Source: Rotaria macrura
Lineage: Eukaryota; Rotifera; Eurotatoria; Philodinida; Philodinidae
Assembly: GCA_900239685.1 (NCBI GenBank)
Contig: OENT01000164.1
Span: forward strand, 1-64,000
Direction: 5' to 3'
DNA length: 64,000 nucleotides
Below the pieces are notes generated by a model. It was not told the origin of the DNA. It worked only from the letters and a program-made list of their open reading frames with translations, and made no database searches. The position numbers and the translations under genes were made by a program. The first letter of the stretch is position 1. The number at the start of each line of letters is the position of its first letter. Below, in pieces: positions 1 to 12,469 of the stretch.

Positions 1-418
1 GTAAATTGGTCCAAGTATACCGTATACGTGCTCACTAGTACACGCAAAGTTTCAATGAAAACCAATGATGTTAAAGTGTACAATTCGAAATTCTGTGAAG
101 CACCTTATTTTTCATATAGTTTTTGACTCTATATAAGTCATATTTTGAACCACGGGAGACAGGTAAACGATTTTTTTTGGAAAGGAAAATATCTCAACTC
201 TTAGCTTTGAGCCAAATGAACAAATTTTGTGTGACATAGTTTGACCCCCAAAGCTTTATAAGACAAGAGGACTCGGTAAGAGTTACTTTCCTCGTTGATC
301 ACAAAATAGCTGGGAATGCAGTTTTTATAATTTTAATAACTCTGTCAAAGAACATCCAACCCGCGATATATTTTAACCATAAACACTTGCAGTTGAACTC
401 TACACACTGAAACAAAGT

Positions 419-957
419 GATCCGAATTACCCCAGCTAAATGGCTTGAGTGATCCGAATAAACCTAGACGAATAACTGGAGTTATCCGAATTACCCCTGA
501 TTACTTTTCACGGGGTTGATAGTGGTATACTTGCTATGACTATTTTGTTCCAAGGGTTTGTTCATGGATCAAGATATTCTCAGGTCCAACAGAGGAGACT
601 TCAGGCTATCCAACGGTATATAGTTTTACTCTGAAAGCACTGATAAAACATGAGCTAGGACATGGGGAAATATGAGTACAGCTATTTTGGCTGGAATTAT
701 CCGAATTACCCCACCCAAACTAATAGAATGATCCGAGTTGACCCACATGGGTTAATTCGGATCAGCTTCACAGGGCTTTTGCCATTTTTGCTGATACTTT
801 TTTCCAGTACAAGATTTTTCGGTGATTCTTTCGCAGATAGATAGAGGACACTTTGAAGTATCAGTGATACAAAACTCATCTCTCAATAATGTCGGATGAC
901 GGAGAAGGAACAAAACCAACATGACAATTTTGAACTCGTGATCCGAATTACCCCAGG
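419..957. repeat. dispersed GATCCGAATTACCCC motif cluster
   Basis: A word close to GATCCGAATTACCCCA occurs about seven times in 540 bp. Near-exact copies lie at 419, 484, 698 and 940. Weaker copies lie at about 450 and 731, and one inverted copy (GGGTTAATTCGGATC) lies at about 749. Spacing is irregular, so this is not a simple tandem satellite. The last copy runs into CCCCAGGG at 951-958, which resembles the edges of the word islands described at 26830 and 27208. Function is unknown; it could be an old element carrying repeated protein-binding sites. Confidence 0.6.
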
Positions 958-1577
958 GCACTGTATCGAAGGTTAAATCAGTCGCAAGAAGAATAATTTC
1001 AATAAAATGAGAAATGACTCTTTATTTTTCTTTTGAACGAGGAAAACTTAAAATCAATAAACAAAATCAACACATGGATGGTTATTGGCTTTGCTAACTT
1101 CAATATAATCTGAGCAGAATCATCTGGCCTTTTTCGCTACTGCAAAGGACAAGCCTCTGAGCAGGCCGGATTCCGCGATAAGATTGCCCCAGTATCGCTT
1201 GTATAAGGTGTTGATCCGATGCTGTATTACCGATGTTAGGTAGTTCTTTTTCTTTGATGCGCCACTCGACCATGGAGCCATTATCACTGTGACTCGTTTT
1301 ACTTCGATCAATTCAGGATTTGGAGAGTGATCATGCTTTTCTTGACCACCGTCGATATGGACATCGTCCAAAGTGGTTTGGACGTACATTAAACAACCAC
1401 TAACTATGGAAATCCAGTACTTTATTTTGGCTGATTTCTTGTTGCATTTTTACACATAATCGTTCATGACTAACAGCGGTTGACTTTTGTTCAATTTAGT
1501 GAACGATAAATTGGCAGCAGTCGTATTAGATACTTCAGTAACAGTAACTATACTAGTAATTTTCACGCTCGAGGGCG

Positions 1578-1624
1578 GGGGTGGGTGTAAATATGAATTT
1601 AGAAATGATTTACACCCACACCCC
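1578..1624. repeat. short GT-rich inverted repeat
   Basis: The left arm ends in GTGGGTGTAAAT and the right arm begins with ATTTACACCCAC, giving a perfect 12-bp stem with a loop of about 15 bases. The stem is extended by G-rich sequence on the left and C-rich sequence on the right. The G-rich left flank (GGGCGGGGGTGGG) could also form a G-quadruplex. No coding context is nearby. Confidence 0.6.
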
Positions 1625-1866
1625 AAATATTTTCTCGATTCTGCTTTGATACATAGGAATTTTTGAAACGAAAAAACTCATTAAGTCGTAGGATGGTTAT
1701 TCTTCTGATTTCGATTCGATATTTAAATAAATGAAGAACTTATTTATACAAAGTATGTTCTATCATGAATTCTCGCAACGGTTTTGCTTTTCGGATAATT
1801 GTAAGAATTTCGATTGAAGCAGTATAAATACGAAAAAAAAATGAAATAGCAAAGAACATGTACCCA

Positions 1867-1955
1867 GGTCAAGGGAGAAACAGCTGATTATTGATTAGAT
1901 ATGATAATCACTGATAATCATTTCTAATCAATAATCAGCTGTTTCCGCCTTGACC
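1867..1955. repeat. 39-nt near-perfect inverted repeat (hairpin)
   Basis: Arms at 1867-1905 and 1917-1955 match at 36 of 39 positions when one is reverse-complemented, with an 11-base loop. Both arms carry CAGCTGATTATTGATTAGA. The left arm is preceded by CCCAGG (1863-1868), and the right arm runs directly into CCCAGA at the edge of the first word island. It may be a small foldback element or the hairpin end of that island. No product is evident. Confidence 0.8.
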
Positions 1956-2273
1956 CAGATCCGAGACGTATGGCGGAACCAGCCGGATCTCGTGTTATTC
2001 CGACGAATTCCGGAAGCGGGTTTTCGAAACCGGTTCCGGATCCGGCTTACTTCCCGGCAATTCCGGGCACCGGAGCGTATCCACGGATACGGTTTCCGTT
2101 TCCCATACGGGATCCGTCGTCGGAAAACACCGTTTCCAAGCCCAGACCACATACGGTCCAGATCCGACCGTTTGCGGACCGTGTACCGATAAAGGAAAAA
2201 GCAATTTTCCCATCCGAAGAAAACACGGCTCAGATCTGACCGTTTCCGCTAAGCTACCGAAAACTCATCTGGC
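1954..2273. repeat. word island A (GGATCCG / CCGTTTCC / TTCCGG)
   Basis: This GC-rich block of about 320 bp stands out from AT-rich surroundings. It is dense in GGATCCG, TTCCGG, CCGGAT, CCGTTTCC and ACGGATACGG, on both strands and at irregular spacing. The left edge is CCCAGATCC and the right edge is near TCTGGC (2268-2273), an imperfect mirror. Several frames stay open through it on both strands, which reflects base composition and not coding. It resembles the three islands at 2888, 26830 and 27208 in size and style. Confidence 0.65.
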
Positions 2274-2887
2274 CGTTTCCCAAACAGCGCTAAATACTCA
2301 CAATTACTAAGTAAAGTCTCCGAATTTGGAATCCAGCTTTTACTTCTTTTTTAAACAAGCCTAAAACACACCAGAACATGCACTCGGAAAAAAATTCTTG
2401 TGAAACATTATACATCTCCCTCCAAACTCGCTTTTGTCACAAAAATAGGAATTTTTATTCCGAATACCTAAAAATCAGATTTTTAGACTTTGACTAACCG
2501 AAAACGATATGTGTAAGCACACCACACATGTGAAACACCAGCGTTTTGAGACTTTCCTGAGCCTTCAATTAAGGTAAGTGACGCTTGTAAAGTCTCTGAA
2601 GGACCTTTCATTTCAAATTTTTATCAAAACATTTCGGGTACAAATTAATGCTCTGAAACCAATAGCACATTAAGTAACACATCTCAAATTCTCAAGCGAC
2701 CCCATCAAAATACGCTAAACTATCCAGGTCATGGACATCGTCCTTAAATTAAAGGAATTAGGAAAAAAATCCCAAAAAAGACATTTAAAGGTCTTTTTTT
2801 TGTAAAATGCTGATATTGTTATCAAGGAATGATATAAATGAGAATTTAATATGCGATGTAATTGTTTTTGAAGGGGAGGCCTGATTT

Positions 2888-3226
2888 CCAAGGCAGAAAT
2901 AATTTAATCGGAATACGGTGGTTTCCGACTCTTTTCCGATGCTTCTTTACCGGATTATTGTATTTTACGGTTGGATCCTGGCGGAACTTGCCATAGTTCC
3001 GGTTGGTTCCTGGCTGATCCGAGGTATTCCCTTAAAATTTCCGGATTCCGGAAGTGTCCGGAATATCCAGGTTCCGGGTACGGATAATTCCGGCCGGAAT
3101 ACTGCTTCCATGTTCCGGTGGTATTTTCCGGTCAGAAATACACCGGAACCGGCAGGAAGTATCTGGAAAATATCCCGTTTCCTGCGGTTTCCGGCCGGAT
3201 CCGGTCTCCGGAACGAACGACCTGGG
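2888..3226. repeat. word island B (TTCCGG / CCGGAA)
   Basis: Over about 320 bp the words TTCCGG, CCGGAA, TCCGGA and GGATCCGG occur more than twenty times in both orientations. The right end is CCTGGG (3221-3226). The left end is poorly defined near CCAAGG at 2888. Just outside the island, GTTTTTGAAG on the left mirrors CTTCAAAAC on the right. The open frame across the island on the + strand (135 codons) is low-complexity and I do not treat it as a gene. Confidence 0.65.
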
Positions 3227-5163
3227 TGCTTCAAAACTAATTACTGTAGGAGAATTCAAATTTTCAGGGCACATCCATTTATGTTATCAGTTTTGACAAA
3301 TATGTACCTGACGTGCTTTTGTTGAATAGATCCACAAGTGTGATGGCTCATATTTGACTTGAGAATAAACCATTGAACTGGTATCAGAGATGATTTCTAA
3401 TATAATATGAGTTTGTATCAAAACAAATTGATGATATGTATCGACGGTATCTTTTCTATTAAGCATATTTCACAATTATCTATTCACAAAGGGAATTTTA
3501 AGTAAAAGTAAATATGAACTTGGATCTTAAGAGAAACGTAAAAAAAGCAAATTCCATAGCTACTGCTACATTACATTCTACACAAACAGATTGCAACGCT
3601 ACCGTCTCATTATCAAAACAGTGACTATTATATGGATGAAGTTGAAATTGTTTTTCATGTTACATTCTATTTGAAGAGAGACGTTCGTTTCTGACAATTA
3701 AAATTGGTAAACACATATAAGAATTTCAGCTGCTTTTAATTATCATTCAATCAGGAAAATACATTTCACGAAAAATACACAAACCTTACATTTTTAGATT
3801 CTAGCGGATCTTTTTTTTTAAGAGAACAGAAAAATTATAAGGTAAAATAAGATTCGACACCAAAATTGCACCATGAATTCATGCAACCTATTTTGGAAAT
3901 GAAACTGATCACGAATTTGAAGTTAATTCTTATTCAAGATAAGAATCGTTATTGATAAAGCATATCAAGTTAGGTTATTTTCACACATGCAGCTTATTAT
4001 TTCAGCTTTTTCTAAACCCTATTTGTCAAAAGATTTTCAATCTTACAACTTTTTCAACTAACAATGACGGCTTGCGGGTTTTTCTTGTTTCTTTAAGTCA
4101 GGAAAACTAAACGTATTCGTGTTATAGTGAAGATCATCGCTTGCTAGCTAGCTAATTCAAAATATGGCATGTTTATCCAGTGTCTATAACCAGATTCTTG
4201 GAGTTTCATGTCATCTCAGTTGAAATTGGTTCCACAAGAGTTCTATGAAAAACAAGAATCACTCAAGGTGTGCGAAATCGATCGAATAATATTGAATTAT
4301 CTCACACTCTGTGGAGGAAAATGTTTTCCGTGTCTGAAAAAGTCTTCGAATGTGAAGTGAATCCTACAGATGAACAACTTAGAAAGCATCGTGTCGTAAT
4401 TTCTATTCAATGAAACTTAAAATTTCAACGTTTAAAAATAATGAAAATAAAGATAATGTCGATGTACCTATTTAAAAGATCGGAGAAAAGGTAGTCATCG
4501 ATAACAGTAATACTTGGTAAAAAAAAGATTGTCCGACTTTGTTTTTATTGTACTCTACGAATAGTACGGTCACATGTAGGTGTATTACTCATTTAAATAT
4601 TTGAATACAAAACAAAAATAGATTCTGGACGACGCTTTCTACTGAATCAGGTAACTATTATGAAATTATGCTATACACAAGAAAGATAGATCAAGTTCTA
4701 ATTTCATTTTCTATTTTATGATGTATTAGATCGAGCCAAACTTTATAGATGTAAACATATTATTATATCAAAGTTACTCCATTGAAGATTTCTTGTTTGA
4801 AGAAAATATAATTCAGTGTTCTAAAATGTGATTATGTACGTAAGCACTTTTAGCCATAGCATATATGTATAATGCATGGATACAAAAAGTTTTACTGCAG
4901 ATAAATGATAAAAAAAATAGCTGTGAGATAGAACGTCTCTCTATTGATCAATAGTTGTTCTTTTTTGAAAGACTAAAATATACATGAAACGCTTCAAGTT
5001 ACACTTCGTTCTTCATTTTCTTTCTAAGCATACCGTCTTAGCAATTAGTAATTGACTACATAGCCGAGTAATCGGATCTATGCTTTCAGAGAAATATATA
5101 TAACTATTAATTCTGATTCATGGTCGATACTATCATTGATTACCAAACGTTTAAGAAGACAAA

Positions 5164-6318
5164 ATGTATATTCTTTTGATTCTATTGATGTCATTGCCAT
5201 TATTTGATGGCACTTGTAATTATGCAAGTGAATGGTTCAATGAAAATCATCCATGGGATCCTCAGTCAAATGGGCATGATATTGAACGTTTTTCAATTGT
5301 TCGGGCAAAATATCCACTGGTTTTTCAATTGACTGAATGGACAGAATCCTTTGAAATAAGAAGGGCATCTTATCAAGAAATAACAGATGAAACAATGTTA
5401 ATCGAAAACTATACAGAGATCTATGATGGAATGGTTTGTCATGCAATAAATGGAAAACAATGTGTTGATTATGAAGTAAGGTTTTGTTATTAGTTTTTGA
5501 TATCTATTAGGCAATGAGAAAAAATTATTTAGATTCGTTTTTGTCTGGAATATAATCCATGCAGTATATCAGCAAATCCTCCTGGTGAAAATTTCATTAT
5601 TAATGGCATACAAGATCGCGCATATTCATTACCATGGCAAGTTTCAATTCAGTATCTTGAATACCATATATGTGCCGGCACTTTAATTGATGATCGACAT
5701 GTTTTAACAGCAGCACGTTGTTTTCAACATGATCTTATTCATATACCATATTCAGTTATTGTTGATGCAGGTTACTTATCGAATTCTACTTATCGTCTGT
5801 CAATCGATCGTTTTATCTTTCATTCGGATTTTAATTATAAAACATCAGCCAATGATATTGCTGTGATAAGATTGAGTGAACGCATTTCATCATTCTCTAA
5901 TGGCATTGTACCAGCATGTTTAGCACAATCATTACGACAACCTTACGTATATAATCCATTAACTGTAGCTGGTTGGCGTGTAGTACTTGATCAATGTCAA
6001 ATTCTATCTATTGATGAGCTTCGACTAGCATCATTGGCTCTCACTGACAAATGTCCGCTTCTCTACGAAAAATATGATTCTCAAAAACAAATATGTGCCA
6101 GTAGACTAGGTTCAGCATGTGATATATGCTACGGTGAAATTGGTAGCGGACTGTTTGAACGGCAAAAATATGATGTTGATCGATGGGTCTTAACTGGTAT
6201 TACTAGTTACGGATGTGAGCATGCAGTACGAGATTATCCCGGTGTTTATCTACGTGTTAGTGCATATTATGATTGGATTCAACAGACTATCCAACGGATG
6301 AATGAAGAAACAATATAA
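5164..6318 (+). CDS. secreted WxxW-domain / trypsin-like pseudoprotease
   Basis: Two exons (5164-5475, 5533-6318; 57-bp GT-AG intron) give 365 residues. Residues 1-17 are a hydrophobic signal peptide. Residues 19-110 resemble the WxxW domain of mucins and cartilage intermediate layer protein: EWFNENHPW near the start and CVDYEIRFC at the end. Residues about 127-360 are an S1 chymotrypsin-fold domain with LPWQVSI, CAGTLI, NDIAVIRL and the C-terminal YGC...PGVYLRV...W pattern. The catalytic Asp is kept (D212). The His of TAAHC is Arg (TAARC, R166), and the Ser of GDSGG is Ile (GEIGS, I307). It should therefore be a non-catalytic serine protease homologue, secreted and held by disulfides. Such homologues act as cofactors or binding proteins; the partner here is unknown. 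The start is the first ATG and opens the signal peptide. Exon 1 could in theory belong to another gene, but the phase and the shared CxDYE motif across the intron argue for one gene. Confidence 0.85.
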
Positions 6319-9300
6319 TGAACCATTGAATAGCAACCTGCTTAATTAGCAATCTTTTGAGACATTGCTAGTATGATGAATTGTTATAATAACTATTAAA
6401 ATTACAGAACTGAATAATTTTCGGCTGTTTTTATTAAGGTAGATTTTGAAATCGTATAATGTAATAATCGACAAGATGGTTAATCTATCTTTTAAAAACA
6501 GTGCATATCTCTTCATATAACATTTGAATTTCTTTTCAGTTTGGTCATCAGAAACTCGAGAATATTTAAAATGATATGAACGTACGAACAGTGAATGAGT
6601 ACAAAAAAAACGAACCAAGAAGTTCACTATCACTATGAAAAATCCATAACATGATTGATTATTAATCAGGCTACAAAGATGTGTAAGCAAATGTTTTCAG
6701 TTATTATTCATGTTCGAAAAATCTGTATATTCTCCAAAAACTGAAGTCAACGTCGATTTTCAATTAATATTTTTGTGCCAATTCAATATGTGTAGAAAGA
6801 GCAGTACTAATCCTGATATTAAGCACCAACGATGTCTAGTTTTCAACCATTTTTTGGTTTCTATAGCCAAACCAAGAACAAGTTCTTGCTGTCGTCTTGC
6901 AAAATTTTTCCCGTTACATCTAATCATATAAAACAACAGTTCAAAAAGTGACTTGCACATGTTTAATTAAAATCGTCATAATCTAAATGAGAATCATGTA
7001 TGGGCTATCGCCTTATGATATTATAAAAACTCTTAAGTGATTTTATTTTGATTAGACATCTAAAATCAGCTGCATATAAAATAATATATAAGCGTATCAA
7101 AGTTGCTACTAATTTTAGAGTATTCCAGTGAAATTTTCGATTTTCATATAATCAGTCTTCGCGATCAAAGCATAGGTGTCAATGTCAGTATATATTATAT
7201 TGAAATAACGTGTAAGGTAGATCAAATTACTGGTTATTGATAGTTCTTATCCCTAAGTGAGTCTCTATCAATAACGTTTGATTCTAGTACTAAAAGATGG
7301 AAATTTTTTCAATAGATTCAATCAATTTCTTCTTTCCTTTTTAAAGCATTATGCAGGACGCTGTTGAGAAACTCTGCCTATGAAGAGTGTACGTGATGCT
7401 TGAAATTTCTGTTCACTACGGCAAGATCAATCAGAAACAGGATGTGCCCGAACTCGAATCAGGCTCTCGTCCATACCCAGAAGTATAACCAAGGGAACAT
7501 TTTCACTCCAACGGATTTCAGTGAAAATCGTATCATTCGAATAAGGTTTTTTTCGGTACTACTGCAATAAAGAGGAACAACCACATTGTCACAATACATA
7601 TTTGTCTGTTCTGTGTGCAAAAATCAGTATTTGAACGTTTCTCTCAAGCAATAATGCTCTTGTACCGATAACTAACGTACACTACATCGTTTGTCAATTC
7701 AATATGCAATTTTCTAGTCTAATAAGCAGAGTCTTCGATTTTTTTTCTAATGATCATATTCTCAAAACCTTGAAATTTACAACTGATCTCATTTATGTTT
7801 AAGTTTGAATTGATTTTCAAGCTTGATACGACTTTATTTGCAACAGATCAAATTAAAAATAACATCTATGTCAGTGTCAATAGCTCATCTCGAAACACAA
7901 GGCAACAAGTGCTTTAGATGATTGATTGAATCATATAAAAAAGTAGTAGAAAAACCTTCGTTCAAACTTTAAATGATCAACAGCATACTCTATATGGAAT
8001 ATAACATTTTTTTAGTGCTTAAACACTTTACTTTCGAGAAATCAATAGGTACGATTGCTGAAGAATTAGATTGAATTTTATTTATATAATAGGGACAAGC
8101 TTAAGATAGAAGTAGGAAAACAACTCATCAGTATAAGGACATTCAGTTTCTAACTTGAAATTTTTAAATATTTCTGTTCTCATGGAAAAATAGACAGAAC
8201 ATTCAGATGTAATCGGTTGGTCTTAACTAAAGATGATGGTACCAGTCGTTCGTTTTTCATTAGCATACCATCGATATGGATTTTAAGAATATTCGCTGTT
8301 GTCATGTTAAATTTTAAATTGGATGAAATTAATATTAGAAAAAAGAACTCCTATTTAGACAATTTAGTCAATATGAACAGAAAATTATTCTTAACAGGTT
8401 TTACTTTTGTACTTTATGTCGATATTCACACGGTTAAATAATTTATAATACTCAATCAATGAACAAGACTGGTCATCTTATTCTGGAACGGTTGAATCAA
8501 CAATCTTCGAAATGAAATCTCTAAAATTGAATTTAGATTTATGCAATGCAAAATCAATGTGTGATGCAAAAAAAACTGATTACCAAAATAAATTTGATGG
8601 GCGTTGTTTAAAACAGTATAACTTTGACGTTAGTCTACAAGTTCAAGATGCATATGCATGTGTATCGAAAGCCATGCGATTTTCAATACGACTGATGAAA
8701 TATAATAGTCTAATCAAATTTTTTTTTGCAACGACACAAAGAGAAATATAATGTAAAAACTTGAGGCAATTCTTCAAAACGATTGCAGAACATTTTCCCA
8801 TTAATAATAATCATACTAGAACTGTTGCACAGCTTTCATCAAGTGAATATTAATTTTTAATCCTGGAAAAAAGTATTCAATTTTGTTTCGCTTTTAGTTT
8901 AAAAGGAAAAATACTAAAGATTAATGTAAAGATAAAAGAATATTGCGTTCTATTTTTGCACATTGTATTCATTAAAACAGCACTTGTCTCTAATCATTTT
9001 TTTTCTCTCTCAAGCCCGGTTTGACTACGGGAAACTTGAGGGTGCACTCTCTTGCTAACAAGCTTAATGGGTCGAGCAAAAGTCATCCGGTAACAAAAAA
9101 TAGGTTTCATATCTCAACTCTTCAAGTGGTGATAAATGATGCAAGAATCAGTGTCAAGATGGTCATGATATTTTGTCTGATCATCACTGAAAGGCTCACA
9201 TCTAAATCCTCATATCTAATACACACAACATTTCGAATGTCATTTGTTCTTAATCGATTCGCCGATACATCTTTATAATTACATCTCTTAGTTTGAATCC

Positions 9301-12300
9301 TATATGTATGCGATGGTGGATGTCTGTTTTTATCTCTATAAGACTTTCATATAAAGAACCAATGCAACGTTTTAGTAGAATACGAGACACAAGGTTACAT
9401 TTCTAATGCACCCGATCAGCTTTTGAGAATTTCAAATATATCGATCCATGTAAATAGAAAGTAATTCCTAGTTTAATTATGCTAGCTTGTCAATATCCAT
9501 TGTTCATAGTAAACAACCCTTCATTGGTGGTATTACGATGGGATTCTTTCAATTAACAAAATAGTTTTAGAAATTGAGGCTATTCAGATCAATAGCTTTA
9601 GCCATTCAAGCTATGAATAATCTTTAAAGAGTTTATATCTCAATCGTATTACTGTAAAAATGATGTATTACTGATGGTTTGGTTTCGAAAAATGTCATGG
9701 ACCTTTGAAAAATAGAATCATGATAATAACATGTCTTCTAGGTCGATACTCAGATAATAAATTATAATCTCATTAAAGGCTATTATAGGGATTTGAATAA
9801 AGTATAATCTTGAATTCATCATATTTTTTCTATTTCCTTTTGAAGTTTTCATTCGTGATTTTAAGATATGATCATCTGATGACATACTGAAAGATTCTTT
9901 TTATGTGTTTGAACAAAATAACAATATTAAATATATACATATATCTTCTGTAAATACTTCACTTGACTTACATTCCATCGGAAATTGGCATGAGTAAAGA
10001 AATTGTCTCTCTATGTCAACGATATTTGACATGTTCGATTATGAATCAAAGAAAAAAAGTCGAATCCGATTATTCTCCAATCATAACACTCACTTAAAGG
10101 TTACCATTTCCATAAAATGTCATATTGGTCGGAGGATGAAATCTAACATTGATTTTATTTTTCTTTTCGATATGAGAAACTACGAATGAAACAATTCGTA
10201 GACTGATTTCAGTATGTTTCTGAGCGTTCCATACTTTTTCGAAACAATCGAAGCAAGAACGATCTCATCACTTACTCTTAGCAATAGGTTTCAGTTAATT
10301 TTGCATATTATTATTGGTAAAAACCTGTAGCATTGATGATTTACGTAAATCATCAATATAGATCTTGTACTTTTGCAATACATGAGACGGTGCCGTCAAG
10401 CTTGTTGTCATTGATCGATCTTATCAACATGCCTGAATGTCACTGTGTCGAATATAATAGAGTAGGAATCTTAGTAGAACAAAACCTAAAGAATAAGTCG
10501 TATCTATGTCTTCATCACATTCAAAGTAAGAAATCGACCATAGATAGTGAGTGAATGTTAAGAAAATCAGTCCTGACAAGTTTTATTTTTACAGCACACG
10601 ATTTTTCTTCTGAACTCTGAAAATTTAATTTCCATAATAATAAAAATGAAAGAATTCAAAACGTTGCGCATTATTTATTGACACATAAAGCAGTAAGAAA
10701 TGCATGCTGCAATGATCACGTATGAAACTAACCTCAGACAATATTAGCGTCTCAATAGCAAACAGGAGACACATTCCGATGTATTGGTAATTAATATCAC
10801 TTCTTCGAGATTATCATTTGATTAACATAAGCTTTCACAAGTAGAATACTCGCTGATGAATTTCAAAGAGTCATATCGGTCATTATTTTCAGCTGTATTA
10901 CTAAATCCGGCATACAATTAATACTGCTCCACTTGAGTGTCTTACTTGTGATACTTAATACAGTTGATTGTAGGGTGTGACACCTAATCAGAAAAAAAAT
11001 TCGAATGAGAAATTTCTTGTTTGTTTCTCACTGATTTTTCTATGTAGACAAACTATGTTGAAAGAAAAAGCAAAGACGTGTAGTTTTATACGAAATACGT
11101 AAATATATTAATTTGAAAATAAAAATGTTCAATTGAACAATCAGACACAAAAAAGATTAATCCAATGATTTCTCAGTTGTATGATAATATAATAATTTCT
11201 GCACTGCGACTAATACCTCAATGATCGAATACGATGAGACAATTACTAATAACGAGACATGCATGACACGATCTTTTTTCTTTTGGACTGATTTCATTTA
11301 TCATTTTATTATTACGTATTTTATTTTCCTTGCCTAACATAAACATCTAATGAGACAGTGTACATCTATTCTTATTAGAGAAACCACGTTCATCACTTTA
11401 TCTACATCTGAATTTTTCATGTAGGGTTTTCTTTACATGTCTCCTGTATGTCATGAACAATTATCAACTCATTATCGCACAATGAATTTTGCAGTTCTTC
11501 TTTTATGCTTTATTAAATTCAATTTGTTTTTAACATTCTCGTCTTCGCGTGAATAAAATTTGAACGTAGTGAAAAAATCTTCTCAATAGATCAAGTGAAG
11601 CATCAATTAAATCGGCACATCTTGAAGACAGAAGTTGAACACTAATAGTAATAGTAGTAGCAGCATTTGCGTTGATGCATATGTCATTCAAATAGAAAAT
11701 TATGATTACAATATACATCCGATGATGAATGTAAATGGAAACGCAAATATATAGACATACACCTTCAATTTTTGTTTAGAATAAAGACAAAGTGTCAAAT
11801 GAAATAATGATGGAATGCGTCAAATAAGAGAAAGGAAAAAGAATTGTCTTTTTCTTCTCATTTATCCATCCGGATATATTCTCATTGGTCATAAAACAAC
11901 TTTCATAAACCAATCGCTGAATTTTATTTTTACCAGAAAAAAAAAGAAATAATAGCTAATAGATTGAGTATAATTATGAGAGTAATTTTCATACAAAAAA
12001 AAGAAGAGATAGAAAGTAAGTCGAGCTGAAAATAAATCAATTTTTATTTTTTTTTTCATTCTCGATTTATCTCTCACGCTCACTTTGTCTCTGTCTCTAT
12101 CATCTTTTAAAGTGTTAATGTCGGTATAATCAAAGACACTCTTTTTCTCAATCGATGATGATGATCTTTTTAGGAATGCACATACCATTGGCTAATTTTC
12201 TTTTTCTCGACAATCCCGAAACTATTTCATTATGTCACTAATCACTTTTTATCGAGGATTATATGGTTCATATAATACAAAACGGTCTCTTCCCCCCTCC

Positions 12301-12469
12301 TCTCTCTCTTTCGTTCTTTTTTTCTCATCAGAAATTCAAGTAGCACATCAGAGAAGTTCAGTTGACTATAAAACATTGTAGCATCTGCTGTTAGAAAACA
12401 AAATACAAAGCAAATTAAAAAAAAAAGAAACGAAACAAAACAAAACATTACAAATTCTATTTCTTAGAT
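6319..12469. other. gene-free region
   Basis: About 6.1 kb of AT-rich sequence. The open frames present (for example 8512-8751 and 10333-10554, under 80 codons) are no longer than chance allows and match nothing I recognise. I find no tRNA, no transposon protein and no tandem array. A small hairpin at 9009 is listed separately. The last few hundred bases are pyrimidine-rich (12280-12330) and lie upstream of SKOR, so they may contain its promoter and 5' untranslated region. Confidence 0.5.
9009..9040. repeat. small GC-containing hairpin
   Basis: CTCAAG at 9009 pairs with CTTGAG ending at 9040. Inside it, CCCG pairs with CGGG, giving a 32-nt hairpin with a short loop. The surrounding 100 bases are less AT-rich than the region. 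It could be part of a decayed element; nothing else supports a function. Confidence 0.45.

Larger units (their letters stand above)
1..5163. other. gene-free region with repeat islands
   Basis: No open frame here reads like a protein. The longer frames at 1950-2239 and 2918-3325 are side effects of GC-rich repeat islands, where stop codons are rare, and they are open in several frames on both strands at once. The islands and hairpins are listed separately. The stretch from about 3230 to 5160 is plain AT-rich sequence in which I see neither genes nor clear repeats. The end of the stretch is the upstream region of the protease-like gene. Confidence 0.6.

Noticed and set aside
1928..2239. Arginine/proline-rich open frames on both strands
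   Set aside because: Island A is GC-rich and repeats short words. Several frames are open at once, so this is composition and not coding.
2918..3325. 135-codon open frame on the + strand
   Set aside because: It runs through island B, is low-complexity, and competing frames are open on the other strand.
8512..8751. 79-codon frame with several cysteines
   Set aside because: Short, no signal peptide and no known cysteine pattern; the length is within chance.
9880..9910. CTGATGA...GAAA, a possible hammerhead ribozyme core
   Set aside because: The six bases between the two conserved boxes cannot form helix II, and the other helices are absent.
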